Shown one piece after another: positions 1 to 19,255 of a DNA stretch of 64,000 bases. The position numbers and the translations under genes were made by a program. Position 1 is the first letter of the stretch, and every line of letters begins with the position of its first letter. The stretch is taken from positions 62,001 through 126,000 of the forward strand of contig JBAMDO010000013.1 of the NCBI GenBank assembly GCA_037074765.1, given 5' to 3'. The notes under the pieces were generated by a model. It saw nothing but the letters and a program-made list of their open reading frames with translations. It had not been told where the DNA came from and searched no databases. Source of the stretch: Mansonella perstans (Eukaryota; Nematoda; Chromadorea; Rhabditida; Onchocercidae).

Positions 1-358
1 TAAAAGATCTGAAATATTTTGTCAAGATTCAATAAATAAGTTGAATTATTAAGTTTTGGAAAAAAAGGAGCGCACTGAACTCCAGAATTAATAATTGCTG
101 TTAAGAATGAAATATTTTGAATTATACAAAAATGGCGCAAGAAATTAATATTTTTCTCTATGAAAATTTCGCGCAATATCCGACAATGTTACATTATCGC
201 AAAACAGCAGAACTATGTGCTTCACTGACTTATTGAGAACTAATTCTTAATTCTGATGAAACTTCAATCTGAATTTTGAATTTCAAAATTTGATTATCAC
301 AGTGAAATATTAGTTTTTTAAAAAATTGTAAAATGAAAACATGAAAGAATTCCTTCAC
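1..358. other. Intron or flank of the LRR gene, no exon recognised
   Basis: This stretch follows the donor at 358-357. It is A+T rich and contains no open frame that extends the LRR protein with a matching phase. It is best read as intron. Confidence 0.5.
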
Positions 359-3300
359 CTTGGCGCCGAAAAATGATTGATCTTCACATAGATAAATTTT
401 TGTTCTCATGAAAATCAAGTTGTTAACCACCAATTCAGCAAAACCCTTCTTCATAATATGTTTTATATGACAGTCAGAAAAACGAAGCGTTCGAACTCTG
501 GCGCCTTGAAAGGCCAATGTGTTAATGAGGCTAATATTGCATCGTTGCCATGAAAGCAAATTTACTGATAATGCAGCAAAAGAAGCTACAGATAATTTGT
601 CAATTTGCGTCCGGTCGATTTCAATTTCATTTGATCGAAATCCTTGGAAAGCATTTTTCTTAATAACACCTATTCGACATCGAGAAATTTTTAGATTTTT
701 AAATTTCTCCAAATTTAAAAAAGCTTTAGCGGCGATTTTATTGATGGTTGTTTCTACAACTTCGAATTTTTGAGTTATTAATTCCTTTTCTGTCTCAGCA
801 TTCCATTTTGCTTCTCCAAGAGCATTCATATCCATAAATTTGATTGCCGCTAGCTTTTTTAGAGTACTATTCGAAATACTCAAAATTTTCACATTATGAA
901 ACGTTTTCACAGCCATTAGATCCAAGACAGAATTTTTGATTGAAAAACAATCAACTTTCTGATGAAAATTTCGGAATTTCATGAACTTTTTATTCAAATT
1001 CCAGATGGAACTAATCAGCTTAATGTTAGAAGCTTTTAAGCCTGCAAAGCAATCAGGTGAAGCAGTCAGGTTTGCATCTTCAAAGATTACATTATCTATT
1101 GTTGAGTTCCGGAATATAGCACTTTCACATAGTTCTATGGTAATATTTCCACGCACGAAAAAATGTTGAATTCGACGCATTGAACCTGTAATTAGCACTT
1201 CTGACTGTATTATTAAGATAAAAATGAAACATACTTTCGCAACTTTTTCTGTACTTCGTATCAGATTCGTCCTGTTTTTTCTTCGTATTTTTCTCTCCTC
1301 TCTTTCCCTCTCCTTTTTCTTTAGCCTTTTGTTATTTTAAAGAAACAAGTATTAATAGTTTTTTGAGAACAGAAATTTTGTTGTTTTATAACTATCTTTT
1401 ATGCTTTGCATATCAGTGTATCAACGCTTATTTCTATTTTTCGCAAATTTACTAAGTTTCCCAATTACGTCTGAATTTTAATTCTGCATTTTCAATTTAT
1501 TTGAAATCTATCTCTTGAACAGGAACCGAACTGATAATAATGGCTGTTATTAGTGTTATCGTATATTTCTGATATAATTGATAATCATTGCTAATGATAT
1601 CTAATCAGGGATTATTACAATCATGCACAATCTATTTAACTTACTAAAAGCGCCATACTCGATATGCCGTATGAGACAATCTCGAAAATATATGTAGTCA
1701 ACATCCGTGAGGCCATGAAAAACTTCGGTAGCCAGTACGTCGATGGTACTGTTTCGAAACCAAATATGCTTAATGTGGTTCAGTTCTGAGAATGCATTTG
1801 GCGGTAAATAGCCTATAGTTGTTGCCTGAACGACTAACTGTTCCGGTGCTTTTCGAATTCCACGAAAAGCCCACGGAAATATTTTTAAATTCTTCACATC
1901 GATAATCTGAAAGTTTTCAGATTATCAATCTCAACTGCAAATGTATGAGTTATCTGGAAATTTTCAAAATTCAAATTAATTAGAGATTAGGATTGCTATC
2001 AGTCCTTTACGACTATAACATACAATAGTTTTGATGTCCATAAAGTTATCCGCCCAGAGCTATCATTATGGAAATATCAGAACTAGATATCACGAAGATT
2101 AGTTCGAAAAACTAGACTGGCTTTCCAATATGCTGCTACAGATGATATTGAAATGTGATCATAGACAAGAATAAATAATGTTTAATCAAAATTTTCGTAT
2201 TACTAATTTTTTGCTGTCCTACTCTTAATCACTGGCATTCCTTACAAAATATCGCTTCAATCACTTTTGTTTAATTATTTTTGTTAGTAATCAGGATTAA
2301 ATAGCAATAATTAATATGTTGCAGTGGTAAAAGATTGCATATCACTATGTAATTAATTGATAAAAAGGAATGCGCTTGTGATAACACATTAAGATTGACT
2401 GTTCATAATTAAGAATTTAATAATTATTTTTTTGGCTGAGATGTCAAGGTAGCCTGAATGAGACTCGATACCACTTTGCATTTTTTTGATGAAACTAATA
2501 TTTTGCGCAAATGAACCTTGATTGCATGCTGAATGATGGTGCTATCGAAGACATCATTTGTTATGATTACTTGATCACACGAATGTATAACTAGTGAATC
2601 GATAAATTGTATTGCTCCGAAGTGAAATAACTGGAATTCTTTGGGATACATTCTGCCAAATGCATCCTCACATCTGAAATTTAATTTTTGAATATTTGCA
2701 AGGCTGATTCAATAACTTTTTTAGCTCTGACGTAATTTATTTATTTTATTTCGAAACTCATTTTTAGTCTTGCCTTGGAAATGTTTTTTTATGCGAATTT
2801 GAGACACTTCTAAAGTTTCATCTGAAAATCTCTCTGACTAAATAATATAAGGCCAAAATGCACATGACTTATTAATCGTTAATTCTTATGCACAAATTTG
2901 AAAGCATTCCAAACTGTTTATTTAAAATCTCTTTTGTACCTAATTTAAAAAAGTCAAATGCCTTACTAGTTATGTTAGGGCATTTTTATAACTTCCATGG
3001 TGCTTCAGCTATCATATAAATAAAAAAAGAAAAGTATTTTTTTAAGAAATTTTAAACAAATGCCAATTCAAAAGTAGGCTTAGGAATAGAAATCGAATGA
3101 TGACAAAAAGGGTCTTTTTAGCGAAGTATGTTACCGCCCAATTCACTTCCTAATGATTGTTCTGCTAACGATTACATTGTCAAAATGTCATACTATTCTC
3201 TTTCACAAAAAATGAAAATTTATTGCATTAAACAAAGTTGAATTACAAATTTTTGCGAATATTTCATTTTTAGGTAGCACTGTGGTTCATTTCAGTTCAT

Positions 3301-4488
3301 GTTCGTATATAATAAAAAAAAATTATTTTTTCAAATGGCTTTGCAACCTTTGCAACCAAAGGTCAAAATTAAATGCATTTCATAATACAAAATCTCATAT
3401 CCCGCAACATCGCGTTCGATTTTCTGCTGTAGTTTCTAATGTCTTCGGCGTAAATAATATAAAGAATTTAATGGAATTGGACGAGAGGGGAAATTCAGTT
3501 CCTTGTCTCTATTTCCGATTATTTGACGCAAAATGATAGAAACAGGAACGCTTATGAAATCAAATTTTTCCGGTAATCCTAATCGTATTTTTGCAGTTTT
3601 AGTAGGCTACAAAGTTGCAAAATTTAACGCTCTTTTCAATGAATAATTTTTGTCAAGAAATCTTGCAAAAAAAAATGTTTCGAATTTTTTACTAAACAGA
3701 ATAATCTTTCATTCTCAAAATTTGCAGCTTGACTTCAAATAATTTCCGAAACAATCCAACTCATTTTTGCCAAATAATCTCAAGATTTCAAACAAAAGTC
3801 GAAAAACTTCGCTGAAGTTCGTATTACGGCAGCAAGAATACCTGTTAGTCGGTAGCTCATAATGTTAGAGATTTTCAGGTTATTGTAAAGAATCGCTTAA
3901 TGAGTGACTCAACAATGACAAGAAAAAAATTAGGAGATTAATGATCGCTTATATTTTTTCAAATATTTAAAAGTTGGAATTAAGTAACTGCTTTTATGTA
4001 TTATTCCAATTATTAGATTTCCCTGAATAAGGTTTAAAATTCTTCAACTAATTAATTGTAGACAGTAAAAGTCACTTAAAAAGACTCAGCAATTTGATCT
4101 TAACTATTCTCATGTTTGAATTTATATGCTTGGATCTTTGTTTCCCTCATTTAGATTGTATTATTCCTTAATTAGTGATTACATTTTAATTAATTCATCT
4201 GCTCTTGGAAAACTCTAACTCTTTAAAATGTTTGCTTTTATCTGTTTCGGAAATGTTTTTATTTTCCATTTATATTGGACAATTTTTTAGAACTTAGGCC
4301 ATTGATAATATTATTGAAACTTGTTTATTTCAACTTGAATATTGAAATGATCAAGAAGAAAAAAATGTTACTTACGAGCAAATGACGGATCTGTTTAAGC
4401 ATGAGCAGTTTAATGGGCAAGTGGCTAATGAAGATGTTGTAAAGATGAGGACCAGAAAAGCGTAACCATCGGTCAATGAGGTGGACAT
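359..4488 (-). CDS. Secreted leucine-rich-repeat protein, 5' part (gene continues past the window start)
   Basis: Exons on the minus strand are 4488-4376, 2673-2517, 1906-1645 and 1185-359. Phases agree at every junction and give 453 codons without a stop. The protein starts with a hydrophobic signal peptide (about residues 9-23), then a cysteine cluster of CP-x2-C-x-C-x6-C type, the usual N-terminal cap of extracellular LRR proteins. Irregular LRRs follow, with units of the kind 'AFSELNHIKHIWFRNSTIDVL' shortened or lengthened around a 20-25 residue period. The last exon ends at a good donor (AAG then GTGAAG at 358-357), and I see no convincing next exon in positions 1-356, so the C-terminus lies outside. 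Inferred role: extracellular or cell-surface protein binding. Its ligand is unknown. The same architecture occurs at 26.5-30.5 kb on the same strand, so the two may be distant paralogues. Confidence 0.85.
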
Positions 4489-7301
4489 TTTGTTAGTATT
4501 GGGACTTGGGGGTAATAATCTATTATTGAAAATGTGGCAGGATGGACAATGATATTAGCTTGATGAAGAGAAATTTCATCTTTAACTCTTCTTACTCTTA
4601 ACTTTCTCTTTTTCTTTCTATTGAAAATCAAATAGCTATATTCTAGTGGTGTGTTGATTTGGTCATAGTCAATTTTCGTCAATTCATCGCACAAATTATC
4701 TTTCATCATTACAACTTATCTAATTATGCTTACTTTGAATTTTTATCTCTTATCCATACTTTTTCTACTCCATCAATATTAAAATTAAAACTTCTTTTTA
4801 ATTGTAACAAGAAAACTTTTCCATTCATAATTGAAGCTGTATGATTGCGTATAAGCTGAAATAAGCGAATTATATACAAATTACCATTAATGATACCATA
4901 ATTAACATTGATTTTCAGAGCATTAAAGCAGCTATTATAATCAAATTTAAAACCGGAAATTAGAATTGAATTTGAACAACACAATGACTTTTATGATTTT
5001 TTCAGTGATTTGTTTATCTACTGAACAAATTATACAGTTTTATTATGCAGTGTTTATGTTTAACGTTTAATTTTACAATTAACGAAATTCAGAAAAAGTC
5101 TGTATATTTCTTTCAGATAGATGATATTTCAGCTAGAGTTTCGTCATTAAAGCCTGAAACTACTCATGGTTACCGATTATTTGCTTTCATCTTTATTATT
5201 CGTTCCTTTGAGACTTAATCTATAGGATCGGTGCATGAAATCTTGTTATGCTCAAAATTGATATGACAATTTTCAGCGACTGAACAAAGTTGGCTAAAAT
5301 TCACCTAGTAATAGAAATAATTATCAGTTAGACACTTTTTATTCACATCTCATAGTTGTTCCTTTCTGTTTACATCTCATATAAGAAGATAAAGTTTATT
5401 TTCAACATATCTCCTTGACCTATTAGTAGAAGATTAAAGTAATTTTTCATTTAAAAGGAAAAAAAATTGGGAAATAATGGGGTAGTAATGATAAAAATCA
5501 CTTTTATTTTAACGAATTACTGCTTTGCTTTCTATTTTTCAATACCCTAATATTTTAGGAAATTTTAAGTCTCATCAGGTCATAAAATACAAGCCCAATA
5601 CAGCAACTCAGATAATTGTTTAGTTGGCATTCACATACTTGATTAGTTTACTGAATTTAGAATGATGAATTATCTCATTGAAATCACTTTTGGCATACCA
5701 ATTAAAATTCAGTTATTGTCATTGAAATTCAGTGAAATATTTGCGTCATCATTTGCATAATATATTTAGTCACATTTTCCGTCTAGTCTTACCCAAGTGA
5801 ATGAAGTTTCAGTAGAAACGAGTGGAACAGTGCTAAAAATAATTTGCATACTTCACTTTTAAGTAGGCATTTAAATCCGAACGAATTGTTGTTTTTTTAG
5901 AACTTGCCACATAACAACACTTGAAAGCAACTTTTCGTCACTAAACATAGCTACCTTAAAAACTGAATCGCATAAAATGCAAATATGACTAATTGATTTT
6001 ATTTAATTTTTTTTTTTGAACTTTGAAAAACTTCTCAGATGTTAAAACAGATAGTAGTATGAGATCACTAAAATCTATTTTTTCAATTTCCTGCTGTGGT
6101 CATTAGAAAAGCATTTCCGCTACCGTTTTCAGGATTGTGTTTAGCTGCTTGTTTTAACTCATCTGGCATCACTTGCACAAAATTACCCTATAATGAGCCA
6201 AAACTCATTCATTACCATATTTTAATTTTACCACCATAGTTTATAACTTCTTCATTCTGTTTGAGAATTTTTTCCGTTTCGGGATTTTATTTTAATTTTC
6301 TTCGAACTTCCAGCCAGTAATATCATAGCTCTTTCTGGCATGGTATTCGTCATCTTAACATTAAGGAAAAAAAATTTATATCCGTGAGCCAATTCGTTCG
6401 GAATACTGTCCACAATTGTTTGATGCTTAGTAGAAGATGCGGAAATATTTGGCTTTCGGATTTTGAAGTATTTGGAAGTTTGAAGTTTTTAAAATACTTG
6501 AAAGAGTATAAACCAAATGTTGATAAGACTGGGATCGAATGATTACTGTACATTTTTGGAAATTCGTTCAAGTCATTCCTCAATTTGTCTTTCTATCAAA
6601 ATTATCATTTTCTTTTATTGATCGCAAAGGTGAAATTGATAAAAGAATTTGAATATTAGAATATCACAGACTTTATTTTCCAGATATTTCTTGCTGAAAA
6701 ATATTTTTAGAAAGAATCTTTTCCGGTTTTATAACTTTTTTTAATTTGTTGGTCGATTAGCTTTGTTCATGGATTTTTAATGATTATATTTGATAGAAGT
6801 TCGAGAAGGATCACATTCAGAAATCGTATACTAAAAAAATAGAAAGATGAACGAAACAGTCTGATCAATTAAATAAGGTACGCTTTTCTGATACTGGGCA
6901 CAGTCTATTCGAAATCATATCGTATGTCGAAATCAGTGGTAATATACGATATTTAGCGGAATGAAATCAGTTTAAAATATCGGTCATAAATCCGTTTTAA
7001 TTAGACTAATGACTAAAGCATTTATTCGATGTATAAAAGGATTAATTTACGAGCAGTTTTAAATCGTTTATTCGTGACGTTAGTGTTAATTACTTTGTAT
7101 TTTCATGTAACTGATTGTTGCTGCTATTCAGTGACGGTGACATGGATGTTACACACAAACAAACAAACAAAGGAAAAGAGGGTTAAAATAACCAGTAATG
7201 TGCTATGATACATTGAGCGTTACGTGAAATTGATCTGCGATGTTGATGACAGTGTTGATGATGATGATGAGCTCATGATGATGATAGTAATGCTAAGAAG
7301 A
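4489..7301. other. Intergenic region between the LRR gene and the collagen gene
   Basis: About 2.8 kb of A+T-rich sequence. Open frames here are short, biased to Asn, Lys, Phe and Ile, and lack supported splice partners. A short GAT/ATG-rich run lies at about 7245-7290, just 3' of the collagen stop codon. No gene is supported. Confidence 0.6.
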
Positions 7302-9221
7302 TTAAGCTGACTTATATTTCTTCTTCTTGGCCATAGCCAAAAAGATGGAACTGCGCGGTGGACACGGGCAGTAATGGGCATCTGGACCTGGTATACCCGG
7401 AGTTCCGGGCTGAAATGTCGATAAATGATTTTTTTACTTTAGAAACTTTGAAAAAAAAATTAAATCTTTAATTTAAGCAAACAGTAAGTTAACTAAATTG
7501 TAAGTTATCTAAACTGAATTAACGTTATTTCTTTTTTTTTTTGAAATTTTGATTTTTACAGTTATTTCAAAAAGAGAGAGATAAGAAAACATCAGTTTGA
7601 AATGACGAAAGCAACATACTTGTCCTGGTTTACCGTCTCTGCCACGTCTTCCGGCATTACCAGCATTTCCTGATGGACCTTGTTCGCCTGGCATTCCATC
7701 AGCACCTCTTTGTCCATTTTGGCCTGGAGGTCCTGGTTGTCCCCGTGGTCCAGTTGGTCCTTTTGGTCCGTGTGGTCCAGTCCCGCGTTTGCCATCTCTA
7801 CCTGGAGGTCCCGGCCGTCCGGGTGTTCCCTGCTGTCCTAGTTCGCCAGGTTGACCCTGTGGTCCCTGCTGTCCGGGTCTGCCTCGCGCTCCTGGTCTTC
7901 CAGCTCCACCAATTTTTCCAGGTGGCCCAGCTTCTCCAATTTCTCCTTGAGGTCCTTCTGGTCCTGTTGGTCCCGGTGGGCAATCGATGCATTCACGTGG
8001 CATAGGTGTTGTTATCGGAACGAGAGCCGGTGGACCTGGTGGTCCATCCTTACCCGGGGGTCCATCTTCTCCTTTTTCACCTATATCTCCGCGTGGACCT
8101 GGTGGACCAGTTGGACATCCTTCTGCGGAAGGTCCACAATCTACAATATGCATATCCTTGACCTAATTTCAATCATTTTTCTTTTAAGGCTGAAAAATTG
8201 TAAACATTACGTGAAAAACGACATAATAACTTACTACATCGTTCAGGAAACTGGAACTGTCGCTTGAATCTTGCAAAAAGGCTGGAAAACGTTGGAGTTG
8301 CATCAGTATTACCGGACGGATGCATGTGCAGTAATAATATCCTTTCCCATGTATCATCTGCTACAGTCTACAAATGAAAATCTTGATCACCGGGACTAAA
8401 TCGTTTGCAAATGATTGGGAATTACGTGAGTGAGCGGAAGAGGAACAGGAAAACAATCGAGATTACAGTTATTCAACTCACTTGTTCCCGTAAAGTTGTC
8501 TCAATTAAAAATTACTTGAGCTGTTAAAAAAAAAATTAGTCTAATCCCAGTTTCACGCTGATAGTAGAATATTGATTTTTAAAATTCGAAAGTCTATTCT
8601 TCGCCCATAATTTGTTAGCAGTTCTCGAGTATTTGGCAATAATTCATAGCGCAACTTCGCTTCACGAGAAGATGAAATAAAAAGGTGACTTTGAAATTTT
8701 GTTTCTATTAGATTTTTCAAAATTGAATGGTTTGAAATTTTTGCTTTAAAAATTTTTATTCTAAAGATTTAAAAACTGCGAGCAAATTTCATTTGAAATA
8801 TTTTCAATACTTTAAAGAATACCATTTGATTTTCTGGGCAGAAAACAAATATTAAATGAATTTTAATTCTGTCCTTTTTTAAATATTGTTAATAGAGTAA
8901 TTTCTAATAGTTTTATAGTTTCTTTCTTCTGATGGTTTTAAGATATATATTTGACTCATATATCAAATGCACAATTGAATGTTGAATGAATATTCTTATA
9001 AGGTAGTGATTGAATGTCTTTATAGGGTAGTGATTCGATTAGGGTGATAATTTCATTAATCTGGTGGCAAGAATACCAACCTTGAACTGACCCATTTCAT
9101 CCATTACATCGTCGTATAAGGTACTGATGTCGTTGTAAATAATGCAAACAGCAACTAAAGAAACAATTATCACAAAGATGCTGCATGCTGTAGCAAGACC
9201 CACGAATACCTTTATGCTCAT
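7302..9221 (-). CDS. Nematode cuticle collagen, 300 aa
   Basis: Four exons: 9221-9081, 8367-8235, 8140-7620 and 7409-7302. Total 903 nt, 300 residues, the usual size for cuticle collagens. The N-terminus has a cytoplasmic MSIKV start and a transmembrane or signal-anchor segment (about residues 5-30). A conserved-type region follows, with the basic motif RFKRQ at the end of exon 2 as a likely subtilisin-type processing site. Exon 3 holds Gly-X-Y repeats interrupted near residues 125-140 by a segment with two cysteines (ECIDC). Cysteines flank the triple helix: CNCG...GCP before it and HYCPCPP after it. The protein ends in a short Lys-rich tail. Cuticle collagens are secreted by the hypodermis, cross-linked by tyrosine and disulphide bonds, and form the exoskeleton. 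The exact orthologue among the large col family cannot be assigned by eye. Confidence 0.96.
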
Positions 9222-9229
9222 TCTGCTAC

Positions 9230-9236
9230 CTGAAAA
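9230..9236 (-). promoter_or_regulatory. Candidate trans-splice (or 5' UTR) acceptor of the collagen gene
   Basis: A TTTTCAG acceptor ends 8 nt upstream of the collagen ATG. No upstream exon is needed for the protein. An acceptor this close to the start codon is the usual picture for spliced-leader addition in nematodes, but a cis-spliced 5' UTR exon would look the same. Confidence 0.45.
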
Positions 9237-11435
9237 GATTCAATAAGTTGTATTCTGTTCCAGTGGGAATTTTCAGTTTCAATATCTATTCTATTCAGAT
9301 CAAATTAAATGATAAAAATTTTTTAACACCTCATATAAATGATAATTGGAATCTATATTGATTCTTTATAGTCATTCTTAAAAAAGCTATTAGGATAATT
9401 ATTCATCTCATCCGACTTTCCCCATTTCCGATTAATGTTAAGTTTTTCAAGGTGATATCGCTACCAGATCTGAACTACTTCAGGTCATGATCAATTTTTT
9501 GTTTCATCTTTTAATACGATATATCATGCGCTGCATTATGCAAGCCTTTCTTCTCAAGTAATACAACAATATTTCCTATTATTCAAAAAAAAAAAAAACT
9601 ACTGTAGCACAATTAAAGAATTCTGATGGTGCTTTCCACCCGGTCTAATCATTTATGATATTGCTCGGGAGGGAATTGAAACGCTTATATTTTCGGTATA
9701 ACATCGCTCATGACCGCCTCCTGCAACAGTAACACCAATCTCTATTTCCATTTTTTACCATTCTGCTTTTGAACGAACCAAAGGGTGCAACAAATTTGAA
9801 AGCAAGTTTTGTGGGAACCATTACGAATTACGTACGTTAAAAATAATTTATTAATTCCCAGTCAAAAAAATTTTTCTTTTTATTTTCTTTTTCTCTAATA
9901 ATATATCTGCTAGCTCTCAAATCGGTGACAACAATGAGATATTTTAGTGTCATTTTTTCTTAATTTTACATTTAGAATTTGTATGGCAGGTATATGCGCA
10001 GTGAAAAGTGATAGGCAGAAGAACTCAAAGAAAAGAGTTGGGGAAGAAATTCTGTCGCTTGTGCGGTACAGCGACATTTTCGCTTATGTCCTTTCCATCT
10101 CTTTAATTTTCTTTTGTAATTTGAACAAGTTATTTTGTTATTTTTCATTTTTCAACTTCAAGACGACAAAAAAATTGTGAACAAATATCTGAGACATTTT
10201 CTAGAAGTGCACAGACTGTCAACATCATGTTTATACAATTGACGCTAATGCTACCAATGGTTCAATGAATGACAGTCGAACCTTTTACTTTTCAGCAAAT
10301 TGAATTTTTTTGAAAGACTTCTCGGGCAATAATTGTAAAAAAACATAGGTAAAAAAGTCATATTGAGAAGGAACATTATGAAGATTGGCAAATCATCAAG
10401 ATCACAGGTTTTCAGAGGCTCGGTAAAAAAATCAGCATGTCGTTCTTATGAAATAAACTAATTAGTGATTATCATTAAACAAATGAAATTTATTTGACAT
10501 AGACATTTGTCGTGTCACTGACAAACACTGTGTCCTAAAAAACAAAAAACTATCTGCTTAATTAGATTTTCAAACAGATTGGAAATTTAGGTAAGGATTT
10601 AGCTAAAGGTATCAAATGATTTTACCTCTGATTACTTCCGAAAGACCGATAGAACATGAATGATCTTCACGTTAACTAGTTAAAAAACATCCAGTTTTAC
10701 ATTTTCAGGAACATGTGTGTCAATTAATTTTAACGACTGCCACTTTTTTTCTATAATTTATACAAGTTTAATAGTTTAAAAAACTTAATTGCTGTCTTTT
10801 TTATTCCATTAATCAAAAATGTTCACGTTTTTTTTCTTTTTCAAAGGATTCCTTTCATTCTGATTAGTAGGTTATCTTTAAATTTTTTAATTCTATTCAT
10901 TAATTGGTCGGCGTTAGTCAGAATTTATTATTTCTAAGAAAATGAAATTTTATTTTGCAACCATCAAAATATGTTATTTTAGAAATGGTAAAAAAAAAAG
11001 AAATAGTAGAAACTATGTTTGTTACTGTACAATGAAAGTTTGAAATGTTGAGGAACCAGAAACTGCCATCAAGTACGAAGTGTAGGCAAGTGGAACGGCA
11101 AGCATTTCCCATTCCAAACTTTTATTTGAATAAAAAAAGAAAAGGACAATGTTAAAAGAAATGCGACAGAATAAATTTTTTTCTCTGACAGCAATTAGTG
11201 CTAATTAATTATTATGAGCAGGTCATTTCAAATTTTTCGCAAATAAATCATATGCCAAAGCATAGTTAGCTTAATTTAAGAACTTTTAGGGATCAGGTAG
11301 TTCTTTTTGATGGGGACAGTATAAAATTGTAAGGTCAACTCCTGAATTTGTCAAACCAAATTAATCAAATTATCTAATGTGTACTAAGAAAGATGAAATA
11401 AATATGTGTACAAGGAATAAAATTCAAGGTTATCA
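9237..11435. other. Intergenic region, collagen promoter side and glr-1 3' side
   Basis: About 2.2 kb, A+T rich. It should contain the collagen promoter (near 9.2-9.8 kb) and the glr-1 3' UTR (below 11,436). A homopolymer A run lies near 9587-9598. No coding region is supported. Confidence 0.5.
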
Positions 11436-18100
<6,665 letters not shown>

Positions 18101-18104
<4 letters not shown>

Positions 18105-18121
18105 CGTCTTTTTGATAACAT
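18101..18121 (-). promoter_or_regulatory. Short upstream ORF overlapping the glr-1 start codon
   Basis: After a TTTCAG acceptor (18123-18124), the presumed 5' UTR carries an ATG at 18121-18119. It opens a six-codon frame (MLSKRR) whose TGA overlaps the glr-1 ATG as ATGA. If the mRNA starts at this acceptor, ribosomes meet this frame first, which could lower or regulate translation of the receptor. This is seen in sequence only. Confidence 0.4.
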
Positions 18122-18124
18122 ACT

Positions 18125-18717
18125 GAAATATTAATCAACCGATAAATTAAAAAATTTATCAAATTTAACAGAGTAGTGAGTGAGTTTTTACACGTGTGAA
18201 TATCTCAGGATTCGTTTATAAAGAAAATTTTAATTTGTTAGATACACAGTGGAGGGTCAAACAAGATTGAAATAAGATAAAATCAAAGATCACTGAGATT
18301 TTTGCACGTTCCTATTTTCAGGATGAAAATTTGAATAATAAGAAATACCTATAACAATCAGCTTCAACAAATTCCGCTTGGTGATTTAGTATTTCCCAAA
18401 AAGACATATAATACTTATTCCAAATTCACCAGCCGAGTATTTTTATGTTTTTGTGCTGTATATAACTATTTAGACTTTTTTTAAAAAAACATTACTCCTA
18501 ATGAAGATGTCAAGAATTTTATAAAAAAATTAGATAATATCGATTAGAAATATAAGTTTTTACAGCATTACAGGTCAACATTACAGCACAATTTCAAACT
18601 TCAATTTTGGCTCCTATTCTACTGTTCACTATAAAATAAAATTTTTGCAATAATTTCAACATTTTTCCTTCATTAGCTTTGATCTTTTTTCAGTAATCTC
18701 TTCAAATTCACTTGAAT
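18125..18717. other. Region upstream of glr-1, probable promoter, no gene seen
   Basis: About 590 bp of A+T-rich sequence between the glr-1 leader acceptor and the 7TM-like remnant. It should contain the glr-1 promoter. No recognisable coding sequence. Confidence 0.4.
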
Positions 18718-19255
18718 TTAGTCAAAATCCGAAGTTTGATTGTCTTTAATACTAAGGCAAAAACTTCCGTCTAAGAATTTTCTATGAAAATATGCGTTAA
18801 TTTGTTTATCAGTGTAAAAATTCTTAATAAGTTTTTCAAATCTTGGCACATTTTGACAGTTTTTGTAAACGTTAAAAATCTGAGAAACAAACGTAAGAAT
18901 CAGAAATCTAAGCGCAAATAAATTAATACTGGTCACTTGGCGAAAAATTGCATTGGTCAAGCGACTGGGTAAGGAATCAATTAAATAAATGACAATATAT
19001 GGTGAAGCCAAAAAGACGCAATTAATGACAAAAAGTGTGCTGGCAGCCGTTTCAATTAATTTGAAAATGATTAAAATTTTCTTTTGGCTGAATTTTTTTT
19101 ACACAGCAGTAACAAAGAAAGATTGGAGCAGCAAGACTAGACGGAACAAATATATACCATGACAAACACACAATTTGTTCCAGAAATCTTAATTGAAGCA
19201 TTCGGGATGAAATCGTTTGGAATAAGAATAATAAGTGAATACACACAATTAGTTT
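18718..19255 (-). pseudogene. 7TM receptor-like C-terminal fragment broken by a one-base frame change
   Basis: Reading the minus strand, one frame (19255 to about 19093) encodes a hydrophobic segment ending in CYCCVKK, like TM5 and its cytoplasmic edge. A second frame (19093 to 18718) starts at FSQKKI. It has two hydrophobic segments, one with F-x3-C-x4-SPY spacing like the end of TM6 in rhodopsin-type receptors, then a charged tail ending SDFD. The frames are offset at a run of eight T on the plus strand (19093-19100) with no intron that could bridge them. Upstream (19.3-20.9 kb) I saw a few exon-like pieces but no consistent model for TM1-TM4. It is either a decaying receptor gene or a gene with a homopolymer sequencing error. 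Family assignment is weak. Confidence 0.4.

Noticed and set aside
3282..3536. 84-codon plus-strand frame
   Set aside because: It lies in an intron of the minus-strand LRR gene; no similarity and no splice signals in phase.
4473..4984. Minus-strand open frames near the LRR gene start
   Set aside because: They overlap or lie upstream of the signal-peptide exon 4488-4376 in other frames, have no splice partner in phase, and show low-complexity composition.
7673..8267. Plus-strand Val/Leu- and Trp/Ser-rich open frames
   Set aside because: They are antisense to collagen Gly-X-Y repeats; the minus strand is the coding strand.
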